From contig NZ_JH947128.1 of assembly GCF_000302595.1 (NCBI RefSeq), positions 396,277 to 460,276 of the forward strand: a stretch of 64,000 nucleotides of DNA, in the 5' to 3' direction. This document shows positions 8,598-18,189 of the stretch, piece after piece. Made by a program: the position numbers and the translations under genes. This DNA is from Pedobacter arcticus A12. GTDB lineage: Bacteria > Bacteroidota > Bacteroidia > Sphingobacteriales > Sphingobacteriaceae. The number at the start of each line of letters is the position of its first letter. Position 1 is the stretch's first letter. The notes under the pieces are model-generated. The model worked only from the letters and a program-made list of their open reading frames with translations. It was not told the DNA's origin and made no database searches.

Positions 8598-11500
8598 CTA
8601 AATCACCACCGGATCCCGCATCTGCTCCAAAGCAAAAATAGCTTCATCAATAGTTTTGATACCCTCAATGGCAATCCTCAATGTATTTTTCACCTCTTTT
8701 AAATTTACATTACGAGGATTCTGTTGCGCAAAAGACAGTATCCTGCCAAAGGCTTCCGATTCAAAATACTTGGATTGTTTATCCGAGATAAAATAACCTC
8801 GCAAAACGCCTTTTTTCCAGCTGATTTTTTCTAAGCCGATTTCTTTACCGATCCATTGCAATTCAACGGTTCGCAATAAATCACGGACTTGCCGTGGGAC
8901 AGCTCCAAAACGGTCATGTAGCTCTTTAGCGAAAGCATCCAACTGGGTTTGGTTTTCTATTTTAGATAATTCGGTGTATAAATTATAACGTTCCTGAATG
9001 TTGGTGACGTATTCATCCGGAATCATCAATTCCATATCCGTATCAATCTGCGTAAAGCTTACAAACGGACGAGGTTTGTCATCGGAAAATAGTCCCTTGA
9101 ACTCGTCTTCTTTCAGTTCTTGGATGGCTTCGTCCAAAATTTTATGGTACATATCAAAACCAATTTCGGCAATGAAACCACTTTGTTCGGCACCTAAAAG
9201 GTTTCCGCTTCCTCGGATATCCAAATCTCTCATGGCAACATTAAAGCCGCTTCCCAAATCAGAAAACTCTTCAATAGCGCTCAGTCTTTTTCTAGCTTCA
9301 GATGTTAAAGTGGATAAAGGTGGACTCAATAAATAACAGAAAGCTTTTTTGTTGGAACGCCCAACTCTGCCTCGCATCTGGTGCAAATCGCTTAAACCAA
9401 ACATATGGGCGTGATTGATAAGCATTGTATTGGCGTTTGGAACATCCAAACCTGCTTCAATAATGGTTGTTGCTACTAAAACATCATATTTACCATCAAT
9501 AAAATCAAGCATCACATCTTCCAGCTTATCACCTTCCAACTGTCCGTGAGCAATTGCAATTTTAGCTTTTGGAACCAGTTTTTGAATTAATCCACCTAAC
9601 TGACGTAAATCTGCAACACGGTTATGGATAAAGAACACTTGTCCGTCGCGGTCCAACTCAAATTCAACAGCCTCTTTAATTAAAGTTTCGTTAAAAACGT
9701 GAAGTTCTGTTTGTACTGCTTGGCGGTTTGGCGGAGGCGTTTGCATGATGGATAAATCACGAGCACCCATTAAAGAGAAATGCAAAGTACGCGGAATTGG
9801 CGTTGCGGTAAGCGTCAACGTATCCACATTGGCTCTAAATTGCTTCAGCTTTTCTTTAACAGAAACGCCAAATTTTTGTTCCTCATCAATAATCAGCAAG
9901 CCTAAATCTTTAAACTTTACATCCTTACTTACCAGCTTGTGCGTACCAATAATGATGTCCACTTTGCCGGCTTTTAAATCCTCTAAAGTATCCTTTACTT
10001 GTTTGGTAGTTTTAAAACGATTGATATAATCCGTACGGACAGGAAAATCTTTTAAACGTTCGTTAAAGGTTTTGTAATGTTGCATTGCTAAAATGGTGGT
10101 GGGCACTAAAATAGCGACTTGCTTACCATCCGTTGCGGCTTTAAAGGCGGCTCTGATTGCAATCTCTGTTTTTCCGAAACCAACATCGCCACAGATCAAA
10201 CGATCCATCGGATTGGGCGATTCCATATCCTTTTTTACATCTGCTGTAGCCTTTTCCTGATCTGGCGTATCCTCATAAATAAACGATGCTTCCAGCTCGT
10301 TCTGCAAATAAGTATCGGGCGAAAACGCCATTCCCTCCTGCGCTTTACGAACGGCATAAAGTTTTATGAGGTCGCGGGCAATATCTTTAACTTTTTTTTT
10401 TGTGGTTTTCTTTAGCTTATCCCAAACATCGGTACCCAATTTATTCATTTTCGGCACCTGCCCTTCTTTGCCGGCGTATTTAGAGATACGGTTTAACGAG
10501 TTGATATTTACATACAGCAGATCGTTATCGGCGTAAACCAAACGAATCATTTCCTGCACTTTATCATTCACTTCTACTTTTTCTAAGCCGGCATATTTCC
10601 CAACTCCGTGATCAATATGGGTAATAAAATCTCCGGGTTTTAAATCACGAAGTTCTTTTAGAGTTATGGATTGCGAGCGGGTATAACCACGTTTCTGCTT
10701 ATACTTATAATACCTGTCGAAAATCTGATGATCGGTGTAGCAAGCGATTTTTTGCTCATGATCAATAAAACCTTCCCGTATGGAAACGTTGATGGGCTGG
10801 AATTTGATTGCCTTATTCAAATCATCAAAAATGGCAAACAAACGTTCCTGCTGTTTTGATGAATCTGTTAAAATATAGTTGTCGATTTTTTGTTCTTCAT
10901 TTTGCTGAAGGTTGTGCATCAACAACGTGAAGTCTTTATTGAACGAAGGTTGCGGACGGGCATCAAAATTAATGGTATCCGTAGCGTGATAAAAAAACTG
11001 CTTCCCAAATTCTATAATTGGATAATCATTTAGCTGATCTGCCAACATTTTATCATCCGTAAAAGCAAATTTTGGATCAATCCAATCTGGGTTTTGTTGT
11101 TTTTGCGCTGGCGATAGTGCTTTCCATAATTCGGATGCTTTCTTATAGCCCGATTTAATCACATCCAATGTAAATTGAACATCCTTAAACCAAACCACAG
11201 CATCTTTTTCAATAAATTCAAGCAAAGAAATATTACTTTCCGTCAAAAATTTAGCCTGTACATTAGGCACAATGGTAATGGATTTTACCTGCTCTACCGA
11301 AAGCTGACTCTCAATTTCAAAAGTACGGATGCTTTCAATATGATCACCAAAAAACTCAATTCGATATGGTAGTTCATGCGAAAACGAGAAAATATCTACA
11401 ATACCTCCACGTACAGAAAACTGCCCAGGTTCATAAACAAAATCAGTACGTTCAAAATCGTAATCGATCAAAAACTCATTGATAAACTCAATGCTCAACT

Positions 11501-11948
11501 TATTATTGATAGAAATTTCTAGGGTGTTTTTCTCGAGCGCATTTCTGTCGATTACCTTTTCTGCCAGCGCTTCTGGGTAGGTAACAATCAGATTTCCGAA
11601 TTCGTGGGTTTTACTCAGCTCACTTAAAACCTCGGCCCGCATCAATACATTTGCCGAATCTGTTTGGGTAAAATCAAAAGATTTACGGTATGACGATGGA
11701 AAAATCAGCACTTCTTTCTCCATCAAACTCTCCAAATCTGCCTGAAAATAATTGGCTTCTTCCCGATCCGGAAGAATGAAAACCATATTTCTATGGTTTA
11801 AAAAATAAGTTGAAGCAACAGCAAAAGCATCCAAAGAACCTATTAAGCCTTTCAATTGAATGCGTGAAGCTTTTTTTTGTAGCGCCTTGGTTAAACTGAG
11901 CACTCGCTCGTCTGTTTTATACTGCGCTAAAATTGATTTAATATTCAT
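8598..11948 (-). CDS. mfd: transcription-repair coupling factor Mfd
   Basis: A 1116-residue DNA translocase that releases RNA polymerase stalled at DNA damage and recruits the UvrABC excision system. The N-terminal UvrB-like module occupies roughly the first 350 residues. The RNA-polymerase-interacting CarD-like domain includes GDFITHIDHGVGKYAGLEKV at about 440. The helicase core has Walker A GDVGFGKTE, the DEEQ box (LLIIDEEQKFG) and TATPIPRTL, followed by a TRCF C-terminal domain. The start is placed at the ATG at 11948; an in-frame GTG two codons upstream is the alternative. The length is normal. On the other side of 11949-12263 the next gene is divergent, and I see nothing else certain in that spacer. 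Confidence 0.97.
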   Translation of the reverse strand: MNIKSILAQYKTDERVLSLTKALQKKASRIQLKGLIGSLDAFAVASTYFLNHRNMVFILPDREEANYFQADLESLMEKEVLIFPSSYRKSFDFTQTDSANVLMRAEVLSELSKTHEFGNLIVTYPEALAEKVIDRNALEKNTLEISINNKLSIEFINEFLIDYDFERTDFVYEPGQFSVRGGIVDIFSFSHELPYRIEFFGDHIESIRTFEIESQLSVEQVKSITIVPNVQAKFLTESNISLLEFIEKDAVVWFKDVQFTLDVIKSGYKKASELWKALSPAQKQQNPDWIDPKFAFTDDKMLADQLNDYPIIEFGKQFFYHATDTINFDARPQPSFNKDFTLLMHNLQQNEEQKIDNYILTDSSKQQERLFAIFDDLNKAIKFQPINVSIREGFIDHEQKIACYTDHQIFDRYYKYKQKRGYTRSQSITLKELRDLKPGDFITHIDHGVGKYAGLEKVEVNDKVQEMIRLVYADNDLLYVNINSLNRISKYAGKEGQVPKMNKLGTDVWDKLKKTTKKKVKDIARDLIKLYAVRKAQEGMAFSPDTYLQNELEASFIYEDTPDQEKATADVKKDMESPNPMDRLICGDVGFGKTEIAIRAAFKAATDGKQVAILVPTTILAMQHYKTFNERLKDFPVRTDYINRFKTTKQVKDTLEDLKAGKVDIIIGTHKLVSKDVKFKDLGLLIIDEEQKFGVSVKEKLKQFRANVDTLTLTATPIPRTLHFSLMGARDLSIMQTPPPNRQAVQTELHVFNETLIKEAVEFELDRDGQVFFIHNRVADLRQLGGLIQKLVPKAKIAIAHGQLEGDKLEDVMLDFIDGKYDVLVATTIIEAGLDVPNANTMLINHAHMFGLSDLHQMRGRVGRSNKKAFCYLLSPPLSTLTSEARKRLSAIEEFSDLGSGFNVAMRDLDIRGSGNLLGAEQSGFIAEIGFDMYHKILDEAIQELKEDEFKGLFSDDKPRPFVSFTQIDTDMELMIPDEYVTNIQERYNLYTELSKIENQTQLDAFAKELHDRFGAVPRQVRDLLRTVELQWIGKEIGLEKISWKKGVLRGYFISDKQSKYFESEAFGRILSFAQQNPRNVNLKEVKNTLRIAIEGIKTIDEAIFALEQMRDPVVI

Positions 11949-12263
11949 GAACACACAAATATAAACAATGGATTGTTAATTCTGTTTTAGCGAGTGGTTA
12001 AGGTACATTAATTCTAATCTGGCTAAACGGGACATGGGTATCAATAAAAAATTTATCTATATTGGCAATTAGCAGGTTTAACAAGCGCACCGGCTATGAC
12101 AGTTAATTTAAATCTTTTTAGTTCCTCTTAAGTTTGAGATCTTTAGTTTTAAAAAGTGAAAATAATTTATAATACGACAGCTTAGATCTCCTTAAAAAGC
12201 CATAAACTATCAAAACCAACGTTAGTACATAGCTATTATAACCTTAAAATTTTAAAATAAATT

Positions 12264-12710
12264 ATGAAACTATTAATGGTGTGCTTAGGCAATATTTGTA
12301 GATCACCTTTAGCCGAGGGAAGTATGCGACATTTAGTAAAAGAGAAGAATTTAGGCTGGCAAGTAGATTCTGCTGGCACTGGCGGTTATCATATTGGTAG
12401 TAAACCAGACCCCAGGTCTATAAAAGTGGCTAAGCGTTACGGAATAGACATCTCACAACAGGCAGCAAGAAAATTCAGTGCCGAGGACTTCAACCTTTTC
12501 GATCATATTATTGTGATGGACCAACAAAATTATAAAGATGTAGTGGCCTTGGCAGAAAACCCGGAGCAGGAGAAGAAGGTACGGTTATTAATTGTTAACG
12601 ACATTGTGCCCGATCCCTATTACGATGATAACCTATTTGAACCGGTTTTTGAACTTATAACAGGTAATTGTGCAAAACTTTTAACTGATTTACAAAACAC
12701 TAAGGCTTAG
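12264..12710 (+). CDS. low-molecular-weight protein tyrosine phosphatase
   Basis: A 148-residue cytoplasmic phosphatase. The catalytic P-loop is at the very N-terminus, CLGNICRS, with nucleophile Cys7 and Arg13 (CX5R). The general acid is in the DPYYDD motif near residue 118, as is usual for the family. In bacteria these enzymes often act on tyrosine kinases of polysaccharide export, but no such genes are nearby, so the substrate is open. A small secreted protein begins 24 bases downstream and is probably cotranscribed. Confidence 0.95.
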   Translation: MKLLMVCLGNICRSPLAEGSMRHLVKEKNLGWQVDSAGTGGYHIGSKPDPRSIKVAKRYGIDISQQAARKFSAEDFNLFDHIIVMDQQNYKDVVALAENPEQEKKVRLLIVNDIVPDPYYDDNLFEPVFELITGNCAKLLTDLQNTKA

Positions 12711-12734
12711 CTTTATTCTGTAAATCACTAATCA

Positions 12735-13157
12735 ATGAAAAAATTAATTGTTTTGTTACTTGTGTTCTTAAGCGTAGGCGCTTATGCGCAAAAGGTTGAA
12801 AAAGACCTGACCTATTATTACTACTACGCAAATCAGGATAAATATTTCAACAATTATTTAAATGCTCGTAGGGTTTTCGACAGTAAGAAATTCGATTTTA
12901 CTCTACCATCCTCTAAAGAAGCATTGGAAGAATTGCAGGATAACCAAAACAAGATTTTAAAAAACGCTAACAGCTATGCTACATTTTTAAACAAGTATGG
13001 AATGAAGGGTGCTGGTGAATATGCGGAATTATGGTTTAACCAGATGGAAACCTTAAAAATATTCATCAAAAAAAATCCGGAATTTTATCAATTAAGTGCG
13101 AAAGAGCGGCAAAACATCATTGATAAATGGTACTTCTCTGAAGTAGCTGCAAAATAA
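12735..13157 (+). CDS. small secreted protein of unknown function
   Basis: A 140-residue protein with a cleavable signal peptide (MKKLIVLLLVFLSVGAYAQ, cleavage after AYA). The mature part is highly charged and helical, rich in Tyr and Asn (DLTYYYYYANQDKYFNNYL), without cysteines. I recognise no family. It follows the phosphatase gene by 24 bases, suggesting one transcript. Its stop codon lies inside the stem of a strong bidirectional terminator. Confidence 0.75.
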   Translation: MKKLIVLLLVFLSVGAYAQKVEKDLTYYYYYANQDKYFNNYLNARRVFDSKKFDFTLPSSKEALEELQDNQNKILKNANSYATFLNKYGMKGAGEYAELWFNQMETLKIFIKKNPEFYQLSAKERQNIIDKWYFSEVAAK

Positions 13158-13187
13158 GGAAAGAGCCTTTTGGGCTCTTTCCTTATT
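13153..13187. terminator. bidirectional terminator between convergent genes
   Basis: A perfect 15-bp stem, 13153-13167 with 13173-13187, around a 5-base loop. It begins within the stop codon of the upstream gene and ends 13 bases before the stop of the convergent gene. The AAT/ATT arms supply T-rich sequence in both directions. Confidence 0.88.
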
Positions 13188-13199
13188 AAAAATCTTAAA

Positions 13200-13430
13200 C
13201 TAGTTTGAAGTTTTTGTTGGGCGTGTTTCCAGATTTGGTTCGCTTTTCAAATCAGAATATTGCTGATGCTCATCTCCGTTCTTTTCCTTAAAAGAACCCT
13301 CTCCCTTATCATCTAAATTTTCTTTTCTACGCTCCGACTCTTCTTTTGCTCGTTCAAACTGTTCGTCAGTGCGTTTGTCGTCGGTTTCCTGAATTGGACC
13401 CGATTCCCATTTCTTATTTTTAGCTTCCAT
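13200..13430 (-). CDS. small highly charged protein of unknown function
   Basis: A 76-residue hydrophilic protein starting MEAKNKKWESGPIQETDDKR. The open frame is 21 codons longer, but the ATG at 13430 is preferred because the upstream codons look like translated spacer. It is almost all Glu, Lys, Arg, Asp and Ser with no hydrophobic segment, so it is probably unfolded or coiled. I do not recognise it. It is convergent with the secreted-protein gene across a bidirectional terminator. Confidence 0.55.
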   Translation of the reverse strand: MEAKNKKWESGPIQETDDKRTDEQFERAKEESERRKENLDDKGEGSFKEKNGDEHQQYSDLKSEPNLETRPTKTSN

Positions 13431-13552
13431 AGCGATAAACTTATTTATAGGTATTCTACTATAAGTCAAAACCTCTGCCAAAATTAAATCCAACGCTAAG
13501 CTTCAATTTTTAGTTGTATGCTTTGCCCCATACCTTTTATCCCAAACCTTTT

Positions 13553-14029
13553 TTACTTGAGGGTAATTTGTCGCTTAATGCTTTCTTCTAAGGAGATAAA
13601 AGTTTCTGTGCGCTGTATCCCAGGGACAGCTTGTATCTCGTCGTTTAATACGTGGCGTAAATGACCGGTATCTCTACAAATAATTTTTGCAAACATGGAA
13701 TAATTACCTGTTGTGTAATGCAATTCTACAATTTCTTTGATTTTTTTCAGCTCTGCCACTGCCTCATGATAAATAGAACCCTTCTCTAAATAAATCCCTA
13801 AAAAGGCGCAGATATCATAACCTACTTTTTGAGCATCTACAATAAGATTAGAACCTTTGATAATACCCATATCCTGCATTTTTTTCATCCTCACATGGAT
13901 TGTGCCGCCAGAAACGATCAGTTCTTTGGCGATTTCTGTGTACGCAGTGGTAGCGTCGTTCATCAAAATCGATAATATGTCGATATCTAAATTATCAATT
14001 TCTAAATTAGTTCGCGTTTTATCACTCAT
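13553..14029 (-). CDS. Lrp/AsnC family transcriptional regulator
   Basis: A 158-residue DNA-binding regulator. The N-terminal winged helix-turn-helix (about 10-65) contains LDIDILSILMNDATTAYTEI followed by MKKMQDMGIIKG. The C-terminal ligand-binding RAM (ACT-like) domain covers about 75-150, with the characteristic VELHYTTGNYSMFAKIICRD and PGIQRTETFISL. Such proteins sense amino acids, usually as dimers or octamers. It stands alone, divergent from the tRNA-like gene, so its regulon is not evident. Confidence 0.95.
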   Translation of the reverse strand: MSDKTRTNLEIDNLDIDILSILMNDATTAYTEIAKELIVSGGTIHVRMKKMQDMGIIKGSNLIVDAQKVGYDICAFLGIYLEKGSIYHEAVAELKKIKEIVELHYTTGNYSMFAKIICRDTGHLRHVLNDEIQAVPGIQRTETFISLEESIKRQITLK

Positions 14030-14102
14030 GTTTTTATCGAATATTAATATAAAACAAGTATAAATAAAAAATTGGTAAAAATTAAAATATAATGTTGAAA
14101 TA

Positions 14103-14134
14103 TTTGCAACATATAGCTATTCCTCTTACATTTG
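14103..14134 (+). promoter_or_regulatory. promoter for the tRNA-like gene
   Basis: TTTG at 14103-14106 and TACATTTG at 14127-14134, separated by 20 bases, match the Bacteroidota housekeeping consensus TTTG-N19/20-TAnnTTTG. The predicted start, near 14141, lies about 50 bases before the tRNA-like cloverleaf. Confidence 0.7.
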
Positions 14135-14192
14135 TACTATACAATAAGTCAAAAGGGCAAGCTTTTTGATTATAATTGAAAAACAAATATAC

Positions 14193-14304
14193 TGTAGGGT
14201 GGTGAAATTGGCAGACACACCTCCTTGTCTCGGTGGCGAAGGTTTGGAAAATAGCAGCAATGTGAAATAACCACTTCGTGTAGGTTCGACTCCTACCCCT
14301 ACAG
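14193..14304 (+). tRNA. non-canonical class II tRNA (Leu-type D arm, positional anticodon GUC, long variable arm)
   Basis: The cloverleaf reads as follows. Acceptor 14193-14199 (TGTAGGG) pairs with 14297-14303 (CCCTACA). D stem GTG/CAC has a Leu-type loop. Anticodon stem 14220-14224 with 14232-14236 has one T-T mismatch; loop 14225-14231 puts GTC in the anticodon position. T arm 14280-14296 has TTCGACT as the loop. The variable region, 14237-14279, is 43 bases and can form a CGAAG/CTTCG stem. Base 73 would be G, and C14192 could add an eighth acceptor pair. No CCA is encoded. The D-arm looks like tRNA-Leu, but GUC would read Asp codons and G73 is a serine-type discriminator. A gene-specific promoter and terminator suggest it is expressed. 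The amino acid identity is unresolved. Confidence 0.65.
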
Positions 14305-14339
14305 CCCTTTCGTTTAATTTAGGTTTATAATTGGTTAGT

Positions 14340-14378
14340 TTAAGCTCCACTCTCCCCGTTTGGAGCTTAACTGTTTTA
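14340..14378 (+). terminator. terminator downstream of the tRNA-like gene
   Basis: TTAAGCTCCA (14340-14349) pairs perfectly with TGGAGCTTAA (14361-14370) around an 11-base loop, followed by CTGTTTTA. With the promoter at 14103 it defines a transcript of roughly 240 bases. I see no gene in 14379-14626. Confidence 0.75.
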
Positions 14379-14626
14379 TAACCTTTTGGTTACGGCTCTT
14401 AACGAATCGCATCTCTCAAATAAAAAACATAGTATATACGGGCAAATAGAGTGCATTTAAGGGTCATATTTTATAAATTGATACTCAAATTGATGCCATT
14501 TTTAAGTTTTTTGGGTTTCAAAAAAGTACTTAGTGTATTTAAAAATTAAGCCGACTAGTTTCAGTCTATAGTAATTAGTCTTTTAATGATAGATTAAGAA
14601 GTACTGCTATTAGATGGCCCAAATGA

Positions 14627-14667
14627 ACAAAAACTAAAAGAGGCTGAACATTGTTTTGTTCAGCCTC
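14627..14667 (-). terminator. terminator of the oxidoreductase/DUF1080 operon
   Basis: An 11-bp stem, GAGGCTGAACA (14640-14650) with 14657-14667, around a 6-base loop. On the minus strand it is followed by TTTTAGTTTTTG. It lies downstream of the DUF1080 stop. Confidence 0.8.
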
Positions 14668-14750
14668 CCTTACAAGCTACTTATCTTACAAGCTACATGA
14701 CAAAACACCTATTGTTATTGCCAAAATCCTTAAGAGAACAAGCTATAGCT

Positions 14751-17700
14751 CTATTTACCTAAATCTTTGATTCGTATATTTTTGAAATGAACCTCTGATC
14801 CATGACCTAGAAAACCAATATGTCCGATTTTTCTTCCTAAACCTGGATGTTGCTTTTTATCGAGTGTCCCATTTTTAGAAGCTTCCGCTATGTTTCCTTC
14901 TAGTATTACAGTTCCGTTTAAAGTCACCTTTATATTATTCCCTTTAATATGAATTTCCTCACTGTTCCACTCTCCAAGTGGCTTAAGATAACCTCGTTTA
15001 GCGGGGATAACACCATAAACAGAACCATGATATTGATAAACTGCTAAATTCTTATACTTATCCGCATCATTATCCAGTACTTGGATTTCCATACCTTCGT
15101 ACGCTGCATCTCCGGTAAGAGGAGCTCGGATTCCAATTCCGTTATTTGCTCCAGAAGTCAAACGAAATTCAAAACGATATATGAAATCACTAAACTCTTC
15201 TTTGGTAAATAAGTTCCCTCCTGATCCTTTCGTTGGATAAATAGCCAAGGTTCCTTCGTTACTTACCGTATAAGATGTTGTATTACCCATCCATGAGTCT
15301 AAATTGCTTCCATCAAACAGTATTTTAAAACCTTCACCCTTCTCTTGCTCACTTAACTTAAAGATTTCTTTACGAGGGAGCTCTTTAATAAAAATATCTC
15401 TGTAATAAACCAAAGATCCATGTGCCTGAAGTTCGATCTGCTCAACGGGGAAAATAGACTGATTTCTGTCCCAGTAATTTTCCAAGGTAACCTGGTCCAC
15501 AACTAACTCGCCGTTTAAATATACCGTTACCTTTTCTCCTACCATTGTAATCTTCATAGTATTCCACTCTCCCAAAGGATTATCAGCTACTTTAAGTGGT
15601 TTACTAGGATTCTGTTTATTATTGTACAAACCACCAGAACCCACTTGTGCCCCTACGTTTGTACGGGAAATATCCCATATCTGAACTTGAGGAGTTCCGC
15701 GTAGATACACACCTGCATCACCCTCTTTCCCGTCCTTATCGAGTTTCCAATCTACCAGCATTTCGAAATCTCCGTATTGCTTGATGGTTGCAATGTTATT
15801 CCCTTTGCCAGTAAACATCAAAACACTATCCTTAACTACCCAACCCTGGCGCATTTCTTCATTTGCTTTTGCCTGTTCTAGACCGAGTTCTTTGGCACTC
15901 ATCTGGCTTCTTTTGATAGGGTTAGCCACCAAACCTTGCCAGCCACTTAAATCAAATCCATTGAATAGCGGAACATAGCTCGAACCTCGGGGCAACTCTA
16001 TGATATGCTTTTTAATAGCTTCTTTATCATAGCTACTGTCGCCTCCTTTTAAAAGAGGGATAACTTTATTCAATAAGGCTTTTACTCCTTCTCCGTTATA
16101 ACTGTTATTTGCCAAAGCGATCTCCATAGCTGTGTTGGCAGCTACTTCTCCCAAATCCTTATCATCTAAAAAAGAACTCGCAAACATCAAGGCATTATAG
16201 CTATCTGTTGATCCAATATTCTTCAAGATTAACTTTTTCTGCGCCTCCGTTCTCGCCACTTCCATCGCGTCGCGGTAGATTAAAAGCTTACGCTCGTCGT
16301 TAATATCTGCAGCTTCGGTTAAGCGGACTAAACCATTCAATACCAAACCAAACTGTGTAGGATTTTTTGTAGTTCTGCTCAAGTCAACCAAAGTCCAAAG
16401 TGCATCCTTATCTTTCCAATTTGAAAGCGCTGCTATTGCAGCATCATTTAGAACAGCATTACTGCTTTCACTTGATTGTATTGTAGCATCTAATGCTCTT
16501 TGTCCGCCCATGCCAGGTAAAATCTCCAAAAACTTAGCTTTTTTAAGATCATCAAGCGTGTTATAATATTTTAGAATATATTCGATATCCTGATCCTTAC
16601 TGGAACTATACCGCACAGCATTTACAATAGCATCATTTACAAGCTTCTCATTTGTAGCTTGTCCATTATTTAATAGTGAAATTAGAACAGGTAAATCTTT
16701 AGATCTTGAAATTTGAGGAAGTGCTGTAAACGCAGCAACTTTCACTGTTTCATCTTTATCTTTCAACAAGGCGCTTATTGAAGAAAAACTATCGGAATAT
16801 CCACGATGTGCAAGTATTTCAATAAGAAAAACCTTATTTTCTGGACTTGCTCCCGAAAGTGCACTCGTTAATAAAGCCGGAGTTTTCGCTCCTTTCATCG
16901 TTAAAAACGCTTCTTTCAAAGCAGGTCTGTCCACTGAGTTTCCTTTCTTCAATAGGCTTAGTAAGACTGGAGCAACTTCATCACCTCCTAATTTACCTAA
17001 GCCCGCAATAGCAGAAATACGCTCAGCATCATAGTTGCTCCTCAAAGATTTTTTAATGGCAGGAATAACTGATTTGTTATTACTTGCTCCCAAAAAAGTA
17101 ATAATAGCAGGTTTTGCTTCTTTATCTGCTTTCTTCAGTGCTTTAACCCACGCTCTAATATTTCCTTGGTTTACAAACGGAGCAGCAAACTTTAACGCTG
17201 CAACTCGGTATTCGATATTTTTATCGCCGGCTGCCTTAATCAGCTCCGCGGTATAATCCTGACCGTGGATATCCGTTAGTACTTTTAAGGCTACAATACG
17301 GGAATGAACCTGGGAGTCGGCACCGGCATCCTTTATAAAATCGGAAGCTATTTTTTCTGCAAGCTTATTATTGCCATTTTTAACCAATACAGATGCATAG
17401 TGAAGATAAGATGCGGTTGCATCGGTTATATCATATAAATAACCTGATTTAAGCGCTGCATTTTTCAACGCATCAAATGAGCTTGGACCGCCAATATTAG
17501 AAAGTGCGTATAGAAGTACTTTTTGCAAATCCGCATTACCTTTTCCAAGGAGCGGTAACAGTGCTGATTCAGCCCCTGCATATCTCGTATCGCCCAAAGC
17601 CTCAATAACAGAAAGCAAGGCATTTCCTGTAGCCGAACTTAGCGCATCTAAAAGTGCTTTAGAAGCCGTAACCGATCCTATCCTTACCAATGCTCTTGAG

Positions 17701-18158
17701 ACTTTTTCCGACAAATAATCATCTGTTAAATAAGAACTTAGAGCAGCAACAGCATCGTCCTTTCCGGCTTTTTGTAATAAAGAGATAATATATCCTTTAT
17801 TGTCTTTGTTTACAACTTCCTTTAAAGCGGCACAAAGTCCTTGTACGTATTTTGCTCGTTGGCTTTCTTTTCCAGTTTGCATTACATAGAACGCATAGCT
17901 GTTTGTAGCATACTCAACTCCGGAGTTATCCTTTTTCCCGGGAGGAGCTAATAATTTAAGCATGGCAACAAAGTCAGGACTCTCGAAAGCCTCCATTTGC
18001 TCCATGGCGCCGTCCAGTTTTTGTTTGTTGAGGGCAGGGAGTTGAACAAGTAAATCGGCAATCTTTGTGGTGCTTGTCCGTTGATCAACCTGTTGTGCAT
18101 AAACGGGTAATTGTAGTATAAAAATCGCTAGTATAAGCGTATATAATAATTTCTTCAT
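14751..18158 (-). CDS. secreted HEAT-repeat protein with two DUF1080 (3-keto-disaccharide hydrolase-like) domains
   Basis: A 1135-residue exported protein. The start is placed at ATG 18158, giving the signal peptide MKKLLYTLILAIFILQLPVYAQ; the frame runs 22 codons further upstream without merit. About residues 30-720 are an alpha-solenoid of HEAT-type repeats (recurring ALL..L..G.....V..A..AL patterns). Two concanavalin-like DUF1080 domains follow: one starting YVPLFNGFDLSGWQG and one starting FKILFDGSNLDSWMGN, each with GEWN and a closing YRDIFIKEL or FKNIRIKDL type strand. DUF1080 proteins are linked to hydrolysis of 3-keto glycosides. The neighbouring Tat-exported Gfo/Idh oxidoreductase, 31 bases upstream in the same operon, would make the 3-keto substrate. 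The partnership is inferred. Confidence 0.9.
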   Translation of the reverse strand: MKKLLYTLILAIFILQLPVYAQQVDQRTSTTKIADLLVQLPALNKQKLDGAMEQMEAFESPDFVAMLKLLAPPGKKDNSGVEYATNSYAFYVMQTGKESQRAKYVQGLCAALKEVVNKDNKGYIISLLQKAGKDDAVAALSSYLTDDYLSEKVSRALVRIGSVTASKALLDALSSATGNALLSVIEALGDTRYAGAESALLPLLGKGNADLQKVLLYALSNIGGPSSFDALKNAALKSGYLYDITDATASYLHYASVLVKNGNNKLAEKIASDFIKDAGADSQVHSRIVALKVLTDIHGQDYTAELIKAAGDKNIEYRVAALKFAAPFVNQGNIRAWVKALKKADKEAKPAIITFLGASNNKSVIPAIKKSLRSNYDAERISAIAGLGKLGGDEVAPVLLSLLKKGNSVDRPALKEAFLTMKGAKTPALLTSALSGASPENKVFLIEILAHRGYSDSFSSISALLKDKDETVKVAAFTALPQISRSKDLPVLISLLNNGQATNEKLVNDAIVNAVRYSSSKDQDIEYILKYYNTLDDLKKAKFLEILPGMGGQRALDATIQSSESSNAVLNDAAIAALSNWKDKDALWTLVDLSRTTKNPTQFGLVLNGLVRLTEAADINDERKLLIYRDAMEVARTEAQKKLILKNIGSTDSYNALMFASSFLDDKDLGEVAANTAMEIALANNSYNGEGVKALLNKVIPLLKGGDSSYDKEAIKKHIIELPRGSSYVPLFNGFDLSGWQGLVANPIKRSQMSAKELGLEQAKANEEMRQGWVVKDSVLMFTGKGNNIATIKQYGDFEMLVDWKLDKDGKEGDAGVYLRGTPQVQIWDISRTNVGAQVGSGGLYNNKQNPSKPLKVADNPLGEWNTMKITMVGEKVTVYLNGELVVDQVTLENYWDRNQSIFPVEQIELQAHGSLVYYRDIFIKELPRKEIFKLSEQEKGEGFKILFDGSNLDSWMGNTTSYTVSNEGTLAIYPTKGSGGNLFTKEEFSDFIYRFEFRLTSGANNGIGIRAPLTGDAAYEGMEIQVLDNDADKYKNLAVYQYHGSVYGVIPAKRGYLKPLGEWNSEEIHIKGNNIKVTLNGTVILEGNIAEASKNGTLDKKQHPGLGRKIGHIGFLGHGSEVHFKNIRIKDLGK

Positions 18159-18189
18159 TGTTTCTTTGATTTCAGCTAGATAAATAAAA

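Noticed and set aside
14126..14350. Minus-strand 74-codon ORF over the tRNA-like gene
   Set aside because: Its VGVEPTRSG stretch is what the antisense strand of a tRNA T arm typically encodes; no start context.
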